Source: Cellulosimicrobium protaetiae
GTDB taxonomy: Bacteria; Actinomycetota; Actinomycetes; Actinomycetales; Cellulomonadaceae
DNA: 64,000 nucleotides
NCBI RefSeq assembly: GCF_009708005.2
Contig: NZ_CP052757.1
Span: forward strand, 1,550,001 to 1,614,000
Direction of reading: 5' to 3'
Part shown: positions 16,904 through 24,960 of the stretch, piece by piece
Layout: each line of letters begins with the position of its first letter
How positions within the stretch are numbered: the first letter of the stretch is position 1
Position numbers and translations under genes: made by a program
The notes under the pieces: generated by a model
What the model was told of the DNA's origin: nothing
Database searches by the model: none
Seen by the model: only the letters and a program-made list of their open reading frames with translations

Positions 16904-17503
16904 TCAGCGCCCGACGGCGGTGCTCGGCTCCAGCGCGACACCCGCCGCCGCGAGCTCCTCGCGCGCCGCGGCACCGAGCTCGGGCGTGACCGGCACGGTG
17001 AGGTCGGTCAGCACCCGGGTGGCGAGGCCGAGCGCGTGGGCGTCGAGCGCCGTCGCGCGCACGCAGTGGGACTCGGCGATGCCGACGACGTCGACCGCCT
17101 CGATCCCGGCGTCGCGCAGGAGGTCGGCCAGCGGCCGGCCACCGACGTCGACCCCCTCGAAGCCGGAGTATGCCGCCTGGTACTCGCCCTTCTTCACGCC
17201 GGCGTCGGGCGCGAGGCCGGCGAGCGCGGGGTGGAGCTCGGCGTTCGGGCTGCCCGCGATCCCGTGCGGCGGCCACGTGTCGACGAAGTCCGGCTCGGGG
17301 CTCCAGTGCTCTCCCGGGTCCACGTGCCAGTCCTGGGTCGTGACGACGAGGTCGTAGGCGTCGCGGTGGTCGCGCGCGTGGTCGGCGATGCGCTGCGCGA
17401 CCGCGTTCCCGCCCTCGACCCCCAGCTCCCCGCCCTCGCAGAACGTGGGCTGGACGTCGACGACGATCAGCGCGCGGCGCACCGCGGGAGTGTTCTCGCT
17501 CAT
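16904..17503 (-). CDS. pncA: Nicotinamidase/pyrazinamidase
   Basis: 199 aa isochorismatase-fold hydrolase converting nicotinamide to nicotinate in NAD salvage. The catalytic triad is visible: D16 in VVDVQ, a Lys in GVKKGEY (104/105) and C147 in ESHCVRAT. Metal ligands are likely D58, H60 and H66 in TQDWHVDPGEHW. Length fits the family (about 190-210). It converges on rsmI with a 67-bp gap in which I see no clear hairpin, and is divergent from the bacteriocin gene. Confidence 0.92.
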   Translation of the reverse strand: MSENTPAVRRALIVVDVQPTFCEGGELGVEGGNAVAQRIADHARDHRDAYDLVVTTQDWHVDPGEHWSPEPDFVDTWPPHGIAGSPNAELHPALAGLAPDAGVKKGEYQAAYSGFEGVDVGGRPLADLLRDAGIEAVDVVGIAESHCVRATALDAHALGLATRVLTDLTVPVTPELGAAAREELAAAGVALEPSTAVGR

Positions 17504-17555
17504 GGACCCACCCTCCCATGGCGGGTACGGGTGACGCCGGGTCGGGCTGCCGTCG

Positions 17556-17585
17556 TTGACTGACCGACCGGTCTATCAGTAGGGT
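17556..17585 (+). promoter_or_regulatory. Bacteriocin promoter
   Basis: TTGACT (17556-17561), 18-bp spacer, TAGGGT (17580-17585): one of the best consensus matches in the window. Transcription would begin near 17592, about 40 bp before the start codon. Confidence 0.75.
17559..17580. promoter_or_regulatory. Gamma-butyrolactone-receptor-type (ARE-like) operator in the bacteriocin promoter
   Basis: A 22-bp near-palindrome: left half ACTGACCGACC, right half GGTCTATCAGT, 9 of 11 positions symmetric. It fills the space between the -35 and -10 boxes, so a bound protein would exclude RNA polymerase. The GACCGG/ACCGGTC centre resembles autoregulatory elements bound by ArpA/ScbR-type repressors, and the TetR at 20925 is of that type. 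Confidence 0.6.
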
Positions 17586-17634
17586 CCCCGCGGGGGGCAA
17601 CAGCCTCGCCTCACGATGACGAGAGGAGAGACAC

Positions 17635-18015
17635 ATGTCAGTCATGACGAGCGACGTCCGTGTCGCACACGCCGAGGTCGTACCGGGGGAGACGCGCCGC
17701 CCGCGACGCGGTCGAGTCCGCCGGGCGTTCATCGGTGCGGCGCTGAGCGTCGGGATCGTCGCGGCCGGTGCGACGGCGGCGTACGCGACCCGGGTCTCGG
17801 CCGGTGGCGGGACATGGGACTACGGCGTCACGAGCCTGACCGCGAGCTACAACTGGTCGGACTACTACCACGGCTCGCGCTCGCACGGCTCGAGCGTCAC
17901 CGGCGACGACGGTCTGGACCGTTCGCCCTGCCGGTCTCGCGGCACCTGGTCGTACTCCAGCGCCTGGGACAGCAACCCGTTCCGGGTCGACAAGGCGTAC
18001 TGGCGCTACTGCTGA
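17635..18015 (+). CDS. Lactococcin-972-family bacteriocin precursor
   Basis: 126 aa secreted peptide. A long N-region with RRPRRGRVRR, hydrophobic core AFIGAALSVGIVAAGATA and AYA at 49-51 make a signal peptide; cleavage after residue 51 leaves about 75 residues. The mature part has the family pattern: GGTWDYGV at the start, then WSDYYHGSRSHGSS, and a late RGTWSYSSAW. Lactococcin 972 blocks septum formation by binding lipid II in sensitive cells. Two Cys (in RSPCRSRG and at the very C-terminus) could form a disulfide. GAGAGGAGAG precedes ATG 17635. The next two genes are the usual accessory pair for this family. Confidence 0.85.
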   Translation: MSVMTSDVRVAHAEVVPGETRRPRRGRVRRAFIGAALSVGIVAAGATAAYATRVSAGGGTWDYGVTSLTASYNWSDYYHGSRSHGSSVTGDDGLDRSPCRSRGTWSYSSAWDSNPFRVDKAYWRYC

Positions 18016-18032
18016 TCACGGGAACCGCATGA

Positions 18033-18068
18033 CACCGGGCCGGGCGCTCACGAGCACCCGGCCCGGTG
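18033..18068 (+). terminator. Hairpin between bacteriocin and accessory genes
   Basis: Arms 18033-18044 (CACCGGGCCGGG) and 18057-18068 pair perfectly around a 12-base loop, just after the bacteriocin stop and before the ribosome-binding site of the next gene. It could attenuate read-through so the peptide is made in excess of its transporter/immunity proteins. Confidence 0.65.
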
Positions 18069-18110
18069 GGTGCGGCGCGTCGGGCCGGCGCTCGAGAGGA
18101 GGGGACGAGC

Positions 18111-20168
18111 ATGAGGAGTCGAGGGATCCGGCTCGCCTACGCGATCCTGGCCGTGTACGCGTCGCTCGCGGCGTTCGTGTTCCTGCGGGCGATGGACGAC
18201 CTCGGGCCGCTCGGCGCGACGGACATCGTGCACGTGAGCGGCTCCGCCCCGAGCGTGCCGAGCGCCGAGACGATCGCGACGATCGAGCACGTCGCCGCGC
18301 AGCACGACGTGAACGTCGTGCGCTTCGTCGAGGACCTCGACGACCCGGCAGGAGCCCGGCACCTGTTCCTCGCGGTCGGCGACCCGCAGCTCGCGTCCGG
18401 GTCGTGGCTGGAGGACGGCTACCCGTCGTTCAGCCAGGACGTGCGCACGAGCGTGCACCCCCTGGCGGAGCGCGCGGACATGGACCCGCGGGGGCACTAC
18501 TTCACGTTCGGCGAGGCGGCGGCGACCCCCGTCCTCGCCCAGGCGCTGCGTGCCCAGGGGTACACGGTCGAGACGCGGGCCTACTACGCACCCCCGCAGA
18601 TCATGGGGTGGCTCGTCACGCAGCCCCTGGCCCTGAGCGCGCTCGTGGCCGCACTCCTCGTGGTCGTGGTCGTGGCCGCGAGCGTGCTCACGAACGTCCG
18701 CGGCTACGCGGTCCAACGGCTGCACGGCGTGGCGCCGGGACGTGTCCTCGCCCGGGACCTGCGCCGGGCACTCCCGTCGCTCCTCGCGACGCTCGTCGCC
18801 GTCGCGATCGCGGACGCCGTCCTGCTGGCCGTGTACAACGGCGGAGCGCAGTGGCCCGCGTTCGCCGCCGCCACGGCGATCCTGACCGCGGCCTTCGTCC
18901 TTCTCGCGCTCGGCACGCACGCGCTGGCACTCGCGCTCGCGGCCGAGCGCCCCGTCCTGGAGGCGTTGAAGGGCAGGCTGCCGGCGCGGGCGACCGGTGT
19001 CGCCGTGTACCTGGTGCGCCTACCGGCACTGCTCGTCGCGATCGCCGCCGTGGTGGGGGCAGGTGTCGCAGGCGTCCAGCTCGTCGCGCAGGCCGAGGCG
19101 AGCGAACGCTGGGCGGCCGCGGGCACAGCCGTGCACGTCCTGTTCTCACCCAACCTCTCCCAGGAGGAGTTCGACGCGCTCGCCGTGCCCGCGGGCGAGT
19201 GGATGCTCGCGGCGGAGGCCGACGGGGAGATCGCCCTCGCCGCGCAGGAGGAGGTCGTCTGGGGTCAGGGGCTGCCCGGACGGCACGAGTCGTTGCTCGT
19301 CAACAACGCCTACCTCGCGCAGCAGGACGTGCGGGACGTCGAGGGAGCGCGGATCGTCGACCTTCCTCAGGACGTGGTGACCGTGCTCGTCCCGAGCCGT
19401 TACGCCGACGCCGCGGCGTCGATCGCCGACGACGTGCGGACCTGGACCGACGGGGTCTCCCGGGGCGTCCAGGGCGTCGAGATCCGCACGCGCGTCCTCG
19501 CGCCGGGTCAGGAGCTGTTCACGTACGGGGGAGCGTCGCGACCGAACCAGCCTCCCCTGCTGCGCGACGCCGTCGCCGTCGTCGTGAACGGTGGGTCCGG
19601 GGTCCTCGACCCCGACACGTACACGTCGCTCGCGACCGGGCAGGGCGTGGTGGTCGACGACGCCGAGACGGCGCGTGCCGGGTTGACCTCGGTCGGCGCG
19701 CAGGAGATCGCGATGGCGTTCCGGCCGGTCGCGCTCGACGCGGCGCAGGAGCGTGCGGCGCTCGTGAACGACACCCGGCTCCACGTGTTCAACGCCGTGG
19801 TGGCGCTCGCCGTCCTGCTGGCCACGTCCGTCGCCGTCGCCCAGGTCTCCACGCGCAAGAACGCCCAGGCGATCTTCGCCCGGTCCATCAGCGGGTGGGG
19901 CTTCGTCCGCACGCACCGGGGTCTGCTGGGGGCCGAGCTCGTGCTGGCGCTGGCGGTCGTGGCGTGGTCCGCGTGGAGCACGGTCGTCGGTCTCACCGCC
20001 ACCGTGCGGCCCGGGGGCGCCGCGACGTCGTCGCAGGCGCTCGTCGTCCTCGGCCCATGGCAACCGGTGCTCCTCGCCGGCGTCGTCGCGGCGAGCCTCG
20101 CCGCGCTCGCGGCCGCGCTCAGCGTCCTCGGGCGCCGCCTCGTCCGTACCCGATCCTCGGAGGCCTGA
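18111..20168 (+). CDS. Bacteriocin-associated integral membrane protein (DUF1430 type)
   Basis: 685 aa. One N-terminal membrane helix (LAYAILAVYASLAAFVFL), a large extracytoplasmic region, then clusters of helices near 175-205, 230-290, 305-330 and 555-680. This layout of two FtsX/MacB-like halves is that of the large membrane protein always paired with lactococcin-972 peptides. With the ATPase that follows (2 bp away) it would form the exporter or self-immunity complex at the membrane. GAGAGGAGGGG sets ATG 18111. I cannot tell export from immunity. Confidence 0.8.
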   Translation: MRSRGIRLAYAILAVYASLAAFVFLRAMDDLGPLGATDIVHVSGSAPSVPSAETIATIEHVAAQHDVNVVRFVEDLDDPAGARHLFLAVGDPQLASGSWLEDGYPSFSQDVRTSVHPLAERADMDPRGHYFTFGEAAATPVLAQALRAQGYTVETRAYYAPPQIMGWLVTQPLALSALVAALLVVVVVAASVLTNVRGYAVQRLHGVAPGRVLARDLRRALPSLLATLVAVAIADAVLLAVYNGGAQWPAFAAATAILTAAFVLLALGTHALALALAAERPVLEALKGRLPARATGVAVYLVRLPALLVAIAAVVGAGVAGVQLVAQAEASERWAAAGTAVHVLFSPNLSQEEFDALAVPAGEWMLAAEADGEIALAAQEEVVWGQGLPGRHESLLVNNAYLAQQDVRDVEGARIVDLPQDVVTVLVPSRYADAAASIADDVRTWTDGVSRGVQGVEIRTRVLAPGQELFTYGGASRPNQPPLLRDAVAVVVNGGSGVLDPDTYTSLATGQGVVVDDAETARAGLTSVGAQEIAMAFRPVALDAAQERAALVNDTRLHVFNAVVALAVLLATSVAVAQVSTRKNAQAIFARSISGWGFVRTHRGLLGAELVLALAVVAWSAWSTVVGLTATVRPGGAATSSQALVVLGPWQPVLLAGVVAASLAALAAALSVLGRRLVRTRSSEA

Positions 20169-20170
20169 CC

Positions 20171-20851
20171 ATGACCCGACCGACGACCCTCGTGGTCGAC
20201 GAGCTCAGCAAGGCCTTCGGCCGCCGAGTGCTGTGGGAGGGGCTGTCGTTCACCGTGGAGCCCGGGAGCATGGTCGCGCTCACGGGCCGCAGCGGGTCGG
20301 GCAAGTCCACGCTCCTCAACTGCGTCGGTCTGCTCGAGCCCGTGACCGCGGGCCGGATCGTCGTGGACGGCGCCGACCTGACCAGGTTCGGGCGTCGTCG
20401 CACGCGGCAGTTCCGTCGGGACGCGCTGGGCTACCTGTTCCAGAACTACGCCCTGATCGACAACGCGTCGATCGACGAGAACCTCGCCGTCGTGGCCCGC
20501 GGACGCGGCCGTGCGAGCCGCCGGGCGGCGTTCGACACCGCGCTCGAGCAGGTCGGGCTCGCGGGCCGGGGTGGCGAGCCGGTCTACCAGCTCAGCGGAG
20601 GGGAGCAGCAGCGGGTCGCGCTCGCACGCCTGGTCGTCAAGGCGCCGTCCGTCGTCCTCGCCGACGAGCCGACCGGCGCGCTCGACCACGACAACGCCGA
20701 CATGGTCGTCGCCTCGCTCCGGTCGTTCGCCGAGGGCGGCGCGACCGTCGTCGTCGCGACCCACTCCGAGCAGGTGGCCGCGGCGTGCGACCGCCGCGTC
20801 GACCTCGACGGGGTACGCACGGAAGGGCTCACGACCTCGATCGGTGCGTGA
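20171..20851 (+). CDS. ABC transporter ATPase, lactococcin-972 group
   Basis: 226 aa, complete nucleotide-binding domain of the MacB/LolD type: Walker A GRSGSGKST, Q-loop FQNYALI, signature LSGGEQQRVALARL, Walker B VVLADEPTGALD and switch His in VATHSEQ. It starts 2 bp after the stop of the membrane partner, so the pair is one operon. It energises the membrane protein, probably for bacteriocin export or self-protection. Confidence 0.9.
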   Translation: MTRPTTLVVDELSKAFGRRVLWEGLSFTVEPGSMVALTGRSGSGKSTLLNCVGLLEPVTAGRIVVDGADLTRFGRRRTRQFRRDALGYLFQNYALIDNASIDENLAVVARGRGRASRRAAFDTALEQVGLAGRGGEPVYQLSGGEQQRVALARLVVKAPSVVLADEPTGALDHDNADMVVASLRSFAEGGATVVVATHSEQVAAACDRRVDLDGVRTEGLTTSIGA

Positions 20852-20924
20852 CGCGCGCGGGCGCCGTCGTCTCGTACCCTGGCGCAGGGGGGAGCGATCC
20901 TGGACGACGACGTGAAGAGGTGCC

Positions 20925-21551
20925 GTGCCCCCGACGACCCGAAGCGAGCAGAAGGCAGCGACCCGACGGCGGATCCTCGAGGTCGCCGCTCAGCACTTCG
21001 CCGCGAGGGGCTATGCCGCGACGTCGCTGAACGACCTCTCCACCGCGCTCGGCCTCACCAAGGGCACGATCTTCTTCCACTTCACCTCCAAGGCAGAGCT
21101 CGCCCGCGCGATCTCCGAGGACGTCGCCGACCAGTGGGTCCCGTTGCACGCAGCGCACGAGGAACGAGGAACCCGGGGCCTGGTCGCGCTCGTCGAGTCG
21201 TCGCGACAGGTGGCGCACCTCTACCGGGAGAGCGCGGTGTTCCGCGCGGCGTCCCGGTTGCGGCTCGAGGCGGAGAACATCGACGCGGAGCTTCCCGTCC
21301 CGTTCGTCGGCTGGATCGACCTGGCGCGGACCTACCTCGCCCAGGCGCAGGCGGACGGCGAGCTGGTCGAGGGAGTCGACGTCGACGAGACGGCGTGGCA
21401 CGTCGTCGCCTGGTTCGCCGGGGTGCAGGAGGTGTCGACCCATCTCTCGCACCTGGACGACCTCACGTCCCGGGTCGAGGGCATGTGGCGGATCCTCCTG
21501 CGCGCCGTCGCGCGCGATCCGGAGGCCGTGCTCGGCACGTCGGGGCGCTGA
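20925..21551 (+). CDS. TetR-family regulator, gamma-butyrolactone-receptor-like
   Basis: 208 aa. N-terminal helix-turn-helix (about 10-56) with LTKGTIFFHFTSKAELA. The C-terminal region matches ScbR/ArpA over its length as I recall those sequences: VFRAASRLRLEAE, a Trp at 130 in FVGWIDLAR (ArpA's ligand-binding Trp position), AQADGELVEGV and WFAGVQEVS.....DDLTSRVEGMW. It starts at GTG 20925 after GAAGAGG, 73 bp after the bacteriocin ABC ATPase on the same strand. The near-palindrome at 17559 fits this class, suggesting it represses the bacteriocin and responds to a diffusible signal. Ligand and target are inferred. Confidence 0.75.
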   Translation: MPPTTRSEQKAATRRRILEVAAQHFAARGYAATSLNDLSTALGLTKGTIFFHFTSKAELARAISEDVADQWVPLHAAHEERGTRGLVALVESSRQVAHLYRESAVFRAASRLRLEAENIDAELPVPFVGWIDLARTYLAQAQADGELVEGVDVDETAWHVVAWFAGVQEVSTHLSHLDDLTSRVEGMWRILLRAVARDPEAVLGTSGR

Positions 21552-21589
21552 CCGCCGCAGCGCTGACCGTCGCGGCGCTGACCGGTCGC
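21545..21589. repeat. Three 15-bp tandem repeats
   Basis: GCGCTGACCGYCGCR repeats begin at 21545, 21560 and 21575, at the end of the TetR gene and in the gap before the next. The first overlaps the TetR stop codon. No function is apparent. Confidence 0.6.
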
Positions 21590-21660
21590 GCGGCGTGGCG
21601 GGCGTGGGGCCGGGGTGCGAGAGTGGACGGACCCGCCGACGACGAGCACCGGAGGTTCCG

Positions 21661-22113
21661 TTGACCGACCAGGAGTCGCCCCCGCCCGGCCCGCCGGAGC
21701 GCCCCATCGGGTACTGGCTCAAGCTCGTGGACCGGCTCATCGACGAGAACCTCGACGGTGTGTTCCAGCACTCGGGGCTCACGCGCCGGCACTGGCAGGT
21801 GCTCAACACCATCCGGGACGGGGTGAGTGAGACGACGGCGATCGACGGCGTCCTGTCGCCGTTCACGGGCGGCGCGTCCGGCGCGACGGCGGCCGTGGCC
21901 GCGGAGGTCGACGACCTCGTGCGACGCGGCTGGGTCGCCCGGTCGGACGCGGGCCTGGCGGTGACGGTGGCGGGCAACCACGCCTACCACGACCTGCTCG
22001 ACGCCGTGTCGCTCTCCCGCGAGCGCGTCGCCGAGGGCGTGAGCCGCGAGGAGTACGCCCAGACGGTCGCGACGCTCGAGCGCATGGCGCGCAACCTCGG
22101 CCGGCAGGGCTGA
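21661..22113 (+). CDS. MarR-like winged-helix protein
   Basis: 150 aa. The segment LKLVDRLIDENLDGVFQHSGLTRRHWQVLNTI, followed by VDDLVRRGWVARSDAGLAVTVAG and a helical C-terminus, reads as a MarR-type winged helix. The usual charged wing (DRR) is replaced by a short SDAG turn. I chose TTG 21661 because GGAGG lies 5 bases upstream; no ATG/GTG start fits. It follows the TetR gene on the same strand after 109 bp, but no link to the bacteriocin is shown. Target unknown. Confidence 0.7.
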   Translation: MTDQESPPPGPPERPIGYWLKLVDRLIDENLDGVFQHSGLTRRHWQVLNTIRDGVSETTAIDGVLSPFTGGASGATAAVAAEVDDLVRRGWVARSDAGLAVTVAGNHAYHDLLDAVSLSRERVAEGVSREEYAQTVATLERMARNLGRQG

Positions 22114-22288
22114 GCCTCCTGCGAGTCGTCAGCGGCTCGTCGCGCCCCCGCGCGACCACGTGCTGACAGGTCGGTGCGGCACGCGCGAGACGCGACGACG
22201 GGGCGTCGGGCAGCAGGCGTACGCTGCGAGACCCGCGACCCGCGCGCACCCCCGCGCCCGGGCGCCCGCACAGAGCTGGAGCACTGCG

Positions 22289-23473
22289 ATGGAGTTCCGC
22301 CGGATCCCCGGTCTGCCGCCCTACGTCTTCACGATCATCGACGGGCTCAAGATCGAGGCACGCCGAGCGGGACGCGACGTCGTGGACCTCGGGTTCGGCA
22401 ACCCCGACCTGCCCAGCCCGCAGATCGCCGTCGACAAGCTCGCCGAGGCCGCGCAGAACTCGCGCAACCACCGCTACTCCGCGTCGCGCGGCATCCCCAA
22501 GCTCCGCGAGGCCGTCGCGGGCCTCTACCAGCGCCGGTTCGGCGTGAGCCTCGACCCGGACACCGAGATCATCTCGACCATCGGCGCCAAGGAGGGCTTC
22601 AGCCACCTCATGTGGGTGCTGCTGCAGCCGGGCGACGTCGCGCTCGTCCCGACGCCGAGCTACCCGATCCACATCTGGGGCCCGTACTTCGCCGGCGCCG
22701 ACGCGCGCCAGGTGCCCATCGGCGACGGGACCGACGCCGCGGGGTACATCGACCGCATCATCGAGGCGTGGGAGCTGGGCTGGCCCAAGCCGCGCGTCGT
22801 CGTGCTGTCGTTCCCGCACAACCCGACGACGACGGTCGCGACCAAGGAGGACCTGCAGCGCCTCGTCGACTGGGCGCGGGACAAGGACGTCGTGCTCGTG
22901 CACGACCTCGCCTACGCGGACATGACGTTCGACGGGTTCGAGCCGCCGTCGATCATGGAGTGCGAGGGCGCGCGCGAGGTCGCGGTCGAGCTCTACTCGA
23001 TGACCAAGTCATTCTCCATGGCAGGCTGGCGCGTCGCGTTCCTCGTGGGGCGCCGCGACGTCGTCGGGGCGCTCGCCAAGCTCAAGAGCTACCTCGACTA
23101 CGGCACGTTCCAGCCGATCCAGATCGCCGCGACCGTGACGCTCAACGAGGCGACGGAGTTCCCGCAGGAGATCTCGTCCGTCTACGAGTCGCGACGCGAC
23201 GCCCTCCACGACGGTCTGCAGCGGATCGGCTGGGACATCCACAAGCCCGGCGGCACCATGTTCGCGTGGGCCCGCATCCCCGAGCCCTACCGCGACATGG
23301 GCTCGATCGAGTTCGCGACGCACCTCGTCGAGGAGTGCGACGTCGCGGTCTCCCCGGGCGTCGGGTTCGGGCCCGGCGGCGACGAGTTCGTCCGGTTCGC
23401 GCTCATCGAGAACGAGCACCGCATCGGTCAGGCCATCCGCGGCCTCAAGCGCGGACTCACCCGGCTCGCGTAG
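22289..23473 (+). CDS. alaC: Glutamate-pyruvate aminotransferase, AlaC-like
   Basis: 394 aa PLP-dependent fold-type I aminotransferase. It resembles E. coli AlaC closely: RIPGLPPYVFTIIDGLKIEAR, LGFGNPDLPSP, YSASRGIPKLREAV, IGAKEGFSHLM, PTPSYPIHIWG, HDLAYADMTFDG, the PLP-Lys loop SMTKSFSMAGWR and SPGVGFGPGGDEFVRFALIEN. It makes alanine from pyruvate and glutamate. GGAG precedes ATG 22289. Its 3' end overlaps the convergent SDR gene by 17 bp, so no terminator lies between them. Confidence 0.88.
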   Translation: MEFRRIPGLPPYVFTIIDGLKIEARRAGRDVVDLGFGNPDLPSPQIAVDKLAEAAQNSRNHRYSASRGIPKLREAVAGLYQRRFGVSLDPDTEIISTIGAKEGFSHLMWVLLQPGDVALVPTPSYPIHIWGPYFAGADARQVPIGDGTDAAGYIDRIIEAWELGWPKPRVVVLSFPHNPTTTVATKEDLQRLVDWARDKDVVLVHDLAYADMTFDGFEPPSIMECEGAREVAVELYSMTKSFSMAGWRVAFLVGRRDVVGALAKLKSYLDYGTFQPIQIAATVTLNEATEFPQEISSVYESRRDALHDGLQRIGWDIHKPGGTMFAWARIPEPYRDMGSIEFATHLVEECDVAVSPGVGFGPGGDEFVRFALIENEHRIGQAIRGLKRGLTRLA

Positions 23474-24266
23474 GCGTCGTCGCCGTCCACACGTCGTCCC
23501 CGCGCAGCACGGCGTCGGCGCCGCCGTCGTCGTAGATCGTCTGCCCGGTGACGTGCGTGTTCGCCGGGTCGGTGAGCCAGAGCAGCAGGCTCGCGACCGA
23601 CTCGGGCGACTGGTGCCCGTGCAGGGGCATCGGGACGGCGGCGTCGACCATCGCGGCGGACTCCGGGGTCGCGAGCAGCGAGGACGTCATGGGCGTGAGC
23701 ACCGTCCCTGGGGCGACAGCGTTGAGCGGGATCCCCCGACCCGCCCACGCCGGGGTGACGCACTCGCGCCGCACCCACCGCGAGAGCGCGCGCTTGGACG
23801 ACGGGTAGCTGAGGTAGCCGACCTCGGGCCCCTGGTCCGCGAGCGCCGCGGCGACGCGCAGCGCCGCGTCCTCGTCGTCCGCGAGGCAGGCGGCGACGAG
23901 CTCGTCGGACACCGTCTGCAGGGTCGCCATCGACGACACGACGGCGACGCGCGGCGCGTCCGACCGCTCGAGCGCCGGGAGCAGCGCGGCGAGGAGCCGC
24001 GTTACGCCGAAGAAGTTCACGGCGACGGTCTTCGGCACCGGGGCGGCGATACCCGCGCACGCGACAACCCCGTCGACGCGGCCGTCGGTGAGCGTCGTGA
24101 CGCGGTCGACGGCGGCCGCCCGGCCGTCGGGGGTGCTCAGGTCGGCCTCGACCTCGGCGTCGCGCAGGTCGACACCGACCACGCGGTCTCCCCGGCCGCG
24201 CAGCAGCGCGGCGGTGGACGCACCGACTCCCGACGCCGAACCCGTGACCACGTACGTCCGCGACAT
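23457..24266 (-). CDS. Short-chain dehydrogenase/reductase
   Basis: 269 aa classical SDR. NAD(P)-binding TGSASGVG at 8-15, VVACAG (NAG-like) near 70, catalytic S112 in VVSSMA, Y154 and K158 in YPSSK, then NAVAPGTVLTPM. An acidic D33 after the third strand (VGVDLRD) favours NAD. The C-terminus has the usual substrate-loop helix and GQTIYDDGGADA. It resembles 3-alpha-hydroxysteroid/carveol-type dehydrogenases but the substrate cannot be read. It overlaps alaC tail to tail. Confidence 0.88.
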   Translation of the reverse strand: MSRTYVVTGSASGVGASTAALLRGRGDRVVGVDLRDAEVEADLSTPDGRAAAVDRVTTLTDGRVDGVVACAGIAAPVPKTVAVNFFGVTRLLAALLPALERSDAPRVAVVSSMATLQTVSDELVAACLADDEDAALRVAAALADQGPEVGYLSYPSSKRALSRWVRRECVTPAWAGRGIPLNAVAPGTVLTPMTSSLLATPESAAMVDAAVPMPLHGHQSPESVASLLLWLTDPANTHVTGQTIYDDGGADAVLRGDDVWTATTPTRAG

Positions 24267-24396
24267 GCGTACCGACCTCCTCGCCGGGTCCTCCGGCCCT
24301 CGGAGGAGACCCCGGTACCAGCGTGCCTGGCCGCGGGCGCGTGCGTGGCCGCCGAAGGGCCGCTGCGTCGGGCCGGAGGTCCTGAGGAGCCGGGCG

Positions 24397-24831
24397 TCAG
24401 GCGGGCGCCGCCGTCGGCGGGGTCCGGCCGTGCCGCCCCCGGCGGTCGTCGATCTGGCGGCCCGCCGCGGCGACGGCGCGGTCGTCGACGAGGTCGTACA
24501 CGACCGTCCCGACCCAGACGATGAGCGTCGCCCACACCCAGGTCCAGAACCCGTCGATGTCGAACCCGCTCGACGGCGAGAGCAGGGTCGTGACGATCAG
24601 CGAGCCGAGCACGGTGACGATCCCGAGCGTCCAGGTCCAGCCGTGGACGTGCTTGCCGAGGAGCCGCACCACGAGCGGGCGCAGGAGGGTGATCGTCACG
24701 GTGAACAGCGCGACCGCGACGAGCCCCCACAGCCAGCCCATGGTCATCCCCTCGAGCACCAGGTTGGCGATGACGAGCGTCACCCCGTACGCGACCGCGG
24801 CGACGACGAAGCTGAGCACCTTCGGGTTCAT
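24397..24831 (-). CDS. Small phage-holin-family/DUF membrane protein
   Basis: 144 aa. Four hydrophobic segments (VLSFVVAAVAYGVTLVIA; MGWLWGLVAVALFTVTITLL; TWTLGIVTVLGSLIVTTLL; FWTWVWATLIVWVGTVVYDLV) with a charged C-terminal tail. This matches the actinobacterial four-helix superfamily-IV holin/DUF360-type proteins. GGGAGGGG precedes ATG 24831. It is divergent from the sugar dehydrogenase. There are no phage genes nearby, so this is a chromosomal housekeeping membrane protein of unknown role. Confidence 0.75.
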   Translation of the reverse strand: MNPKVLSFVVAAVAYGVTLVIANLVLEGMTMGWLWGLVAVALFTVTITLLRPLVVRLLGKHVHGWTWTLGIVTVLGSLIVTTLLSPSSGFDIDGFWTWVWATLIVWVGTVVYDLVDDRAVAAAGRQIDDRRGRHGRTPPTAAPA

Positions 24832-24960
24832 GGCGCCCCTCCCTGTGGGCCGGTGAGGCGGGAGGACCCGCCTCCTTCTCTCCAGTGTGGCGCGGATCGG
24901 CCGTCGTGCGCGCCGAGACCGGCTCGTGCGGCGGCGGCCCGTGCGCGCGACGATGGGCAC

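Noticed and set aside
24397-24831. Prophage holin
   Set aside because: No phage genes, attachment sites or composition shift nearby; the family is common in actinobacterial chromosomes.
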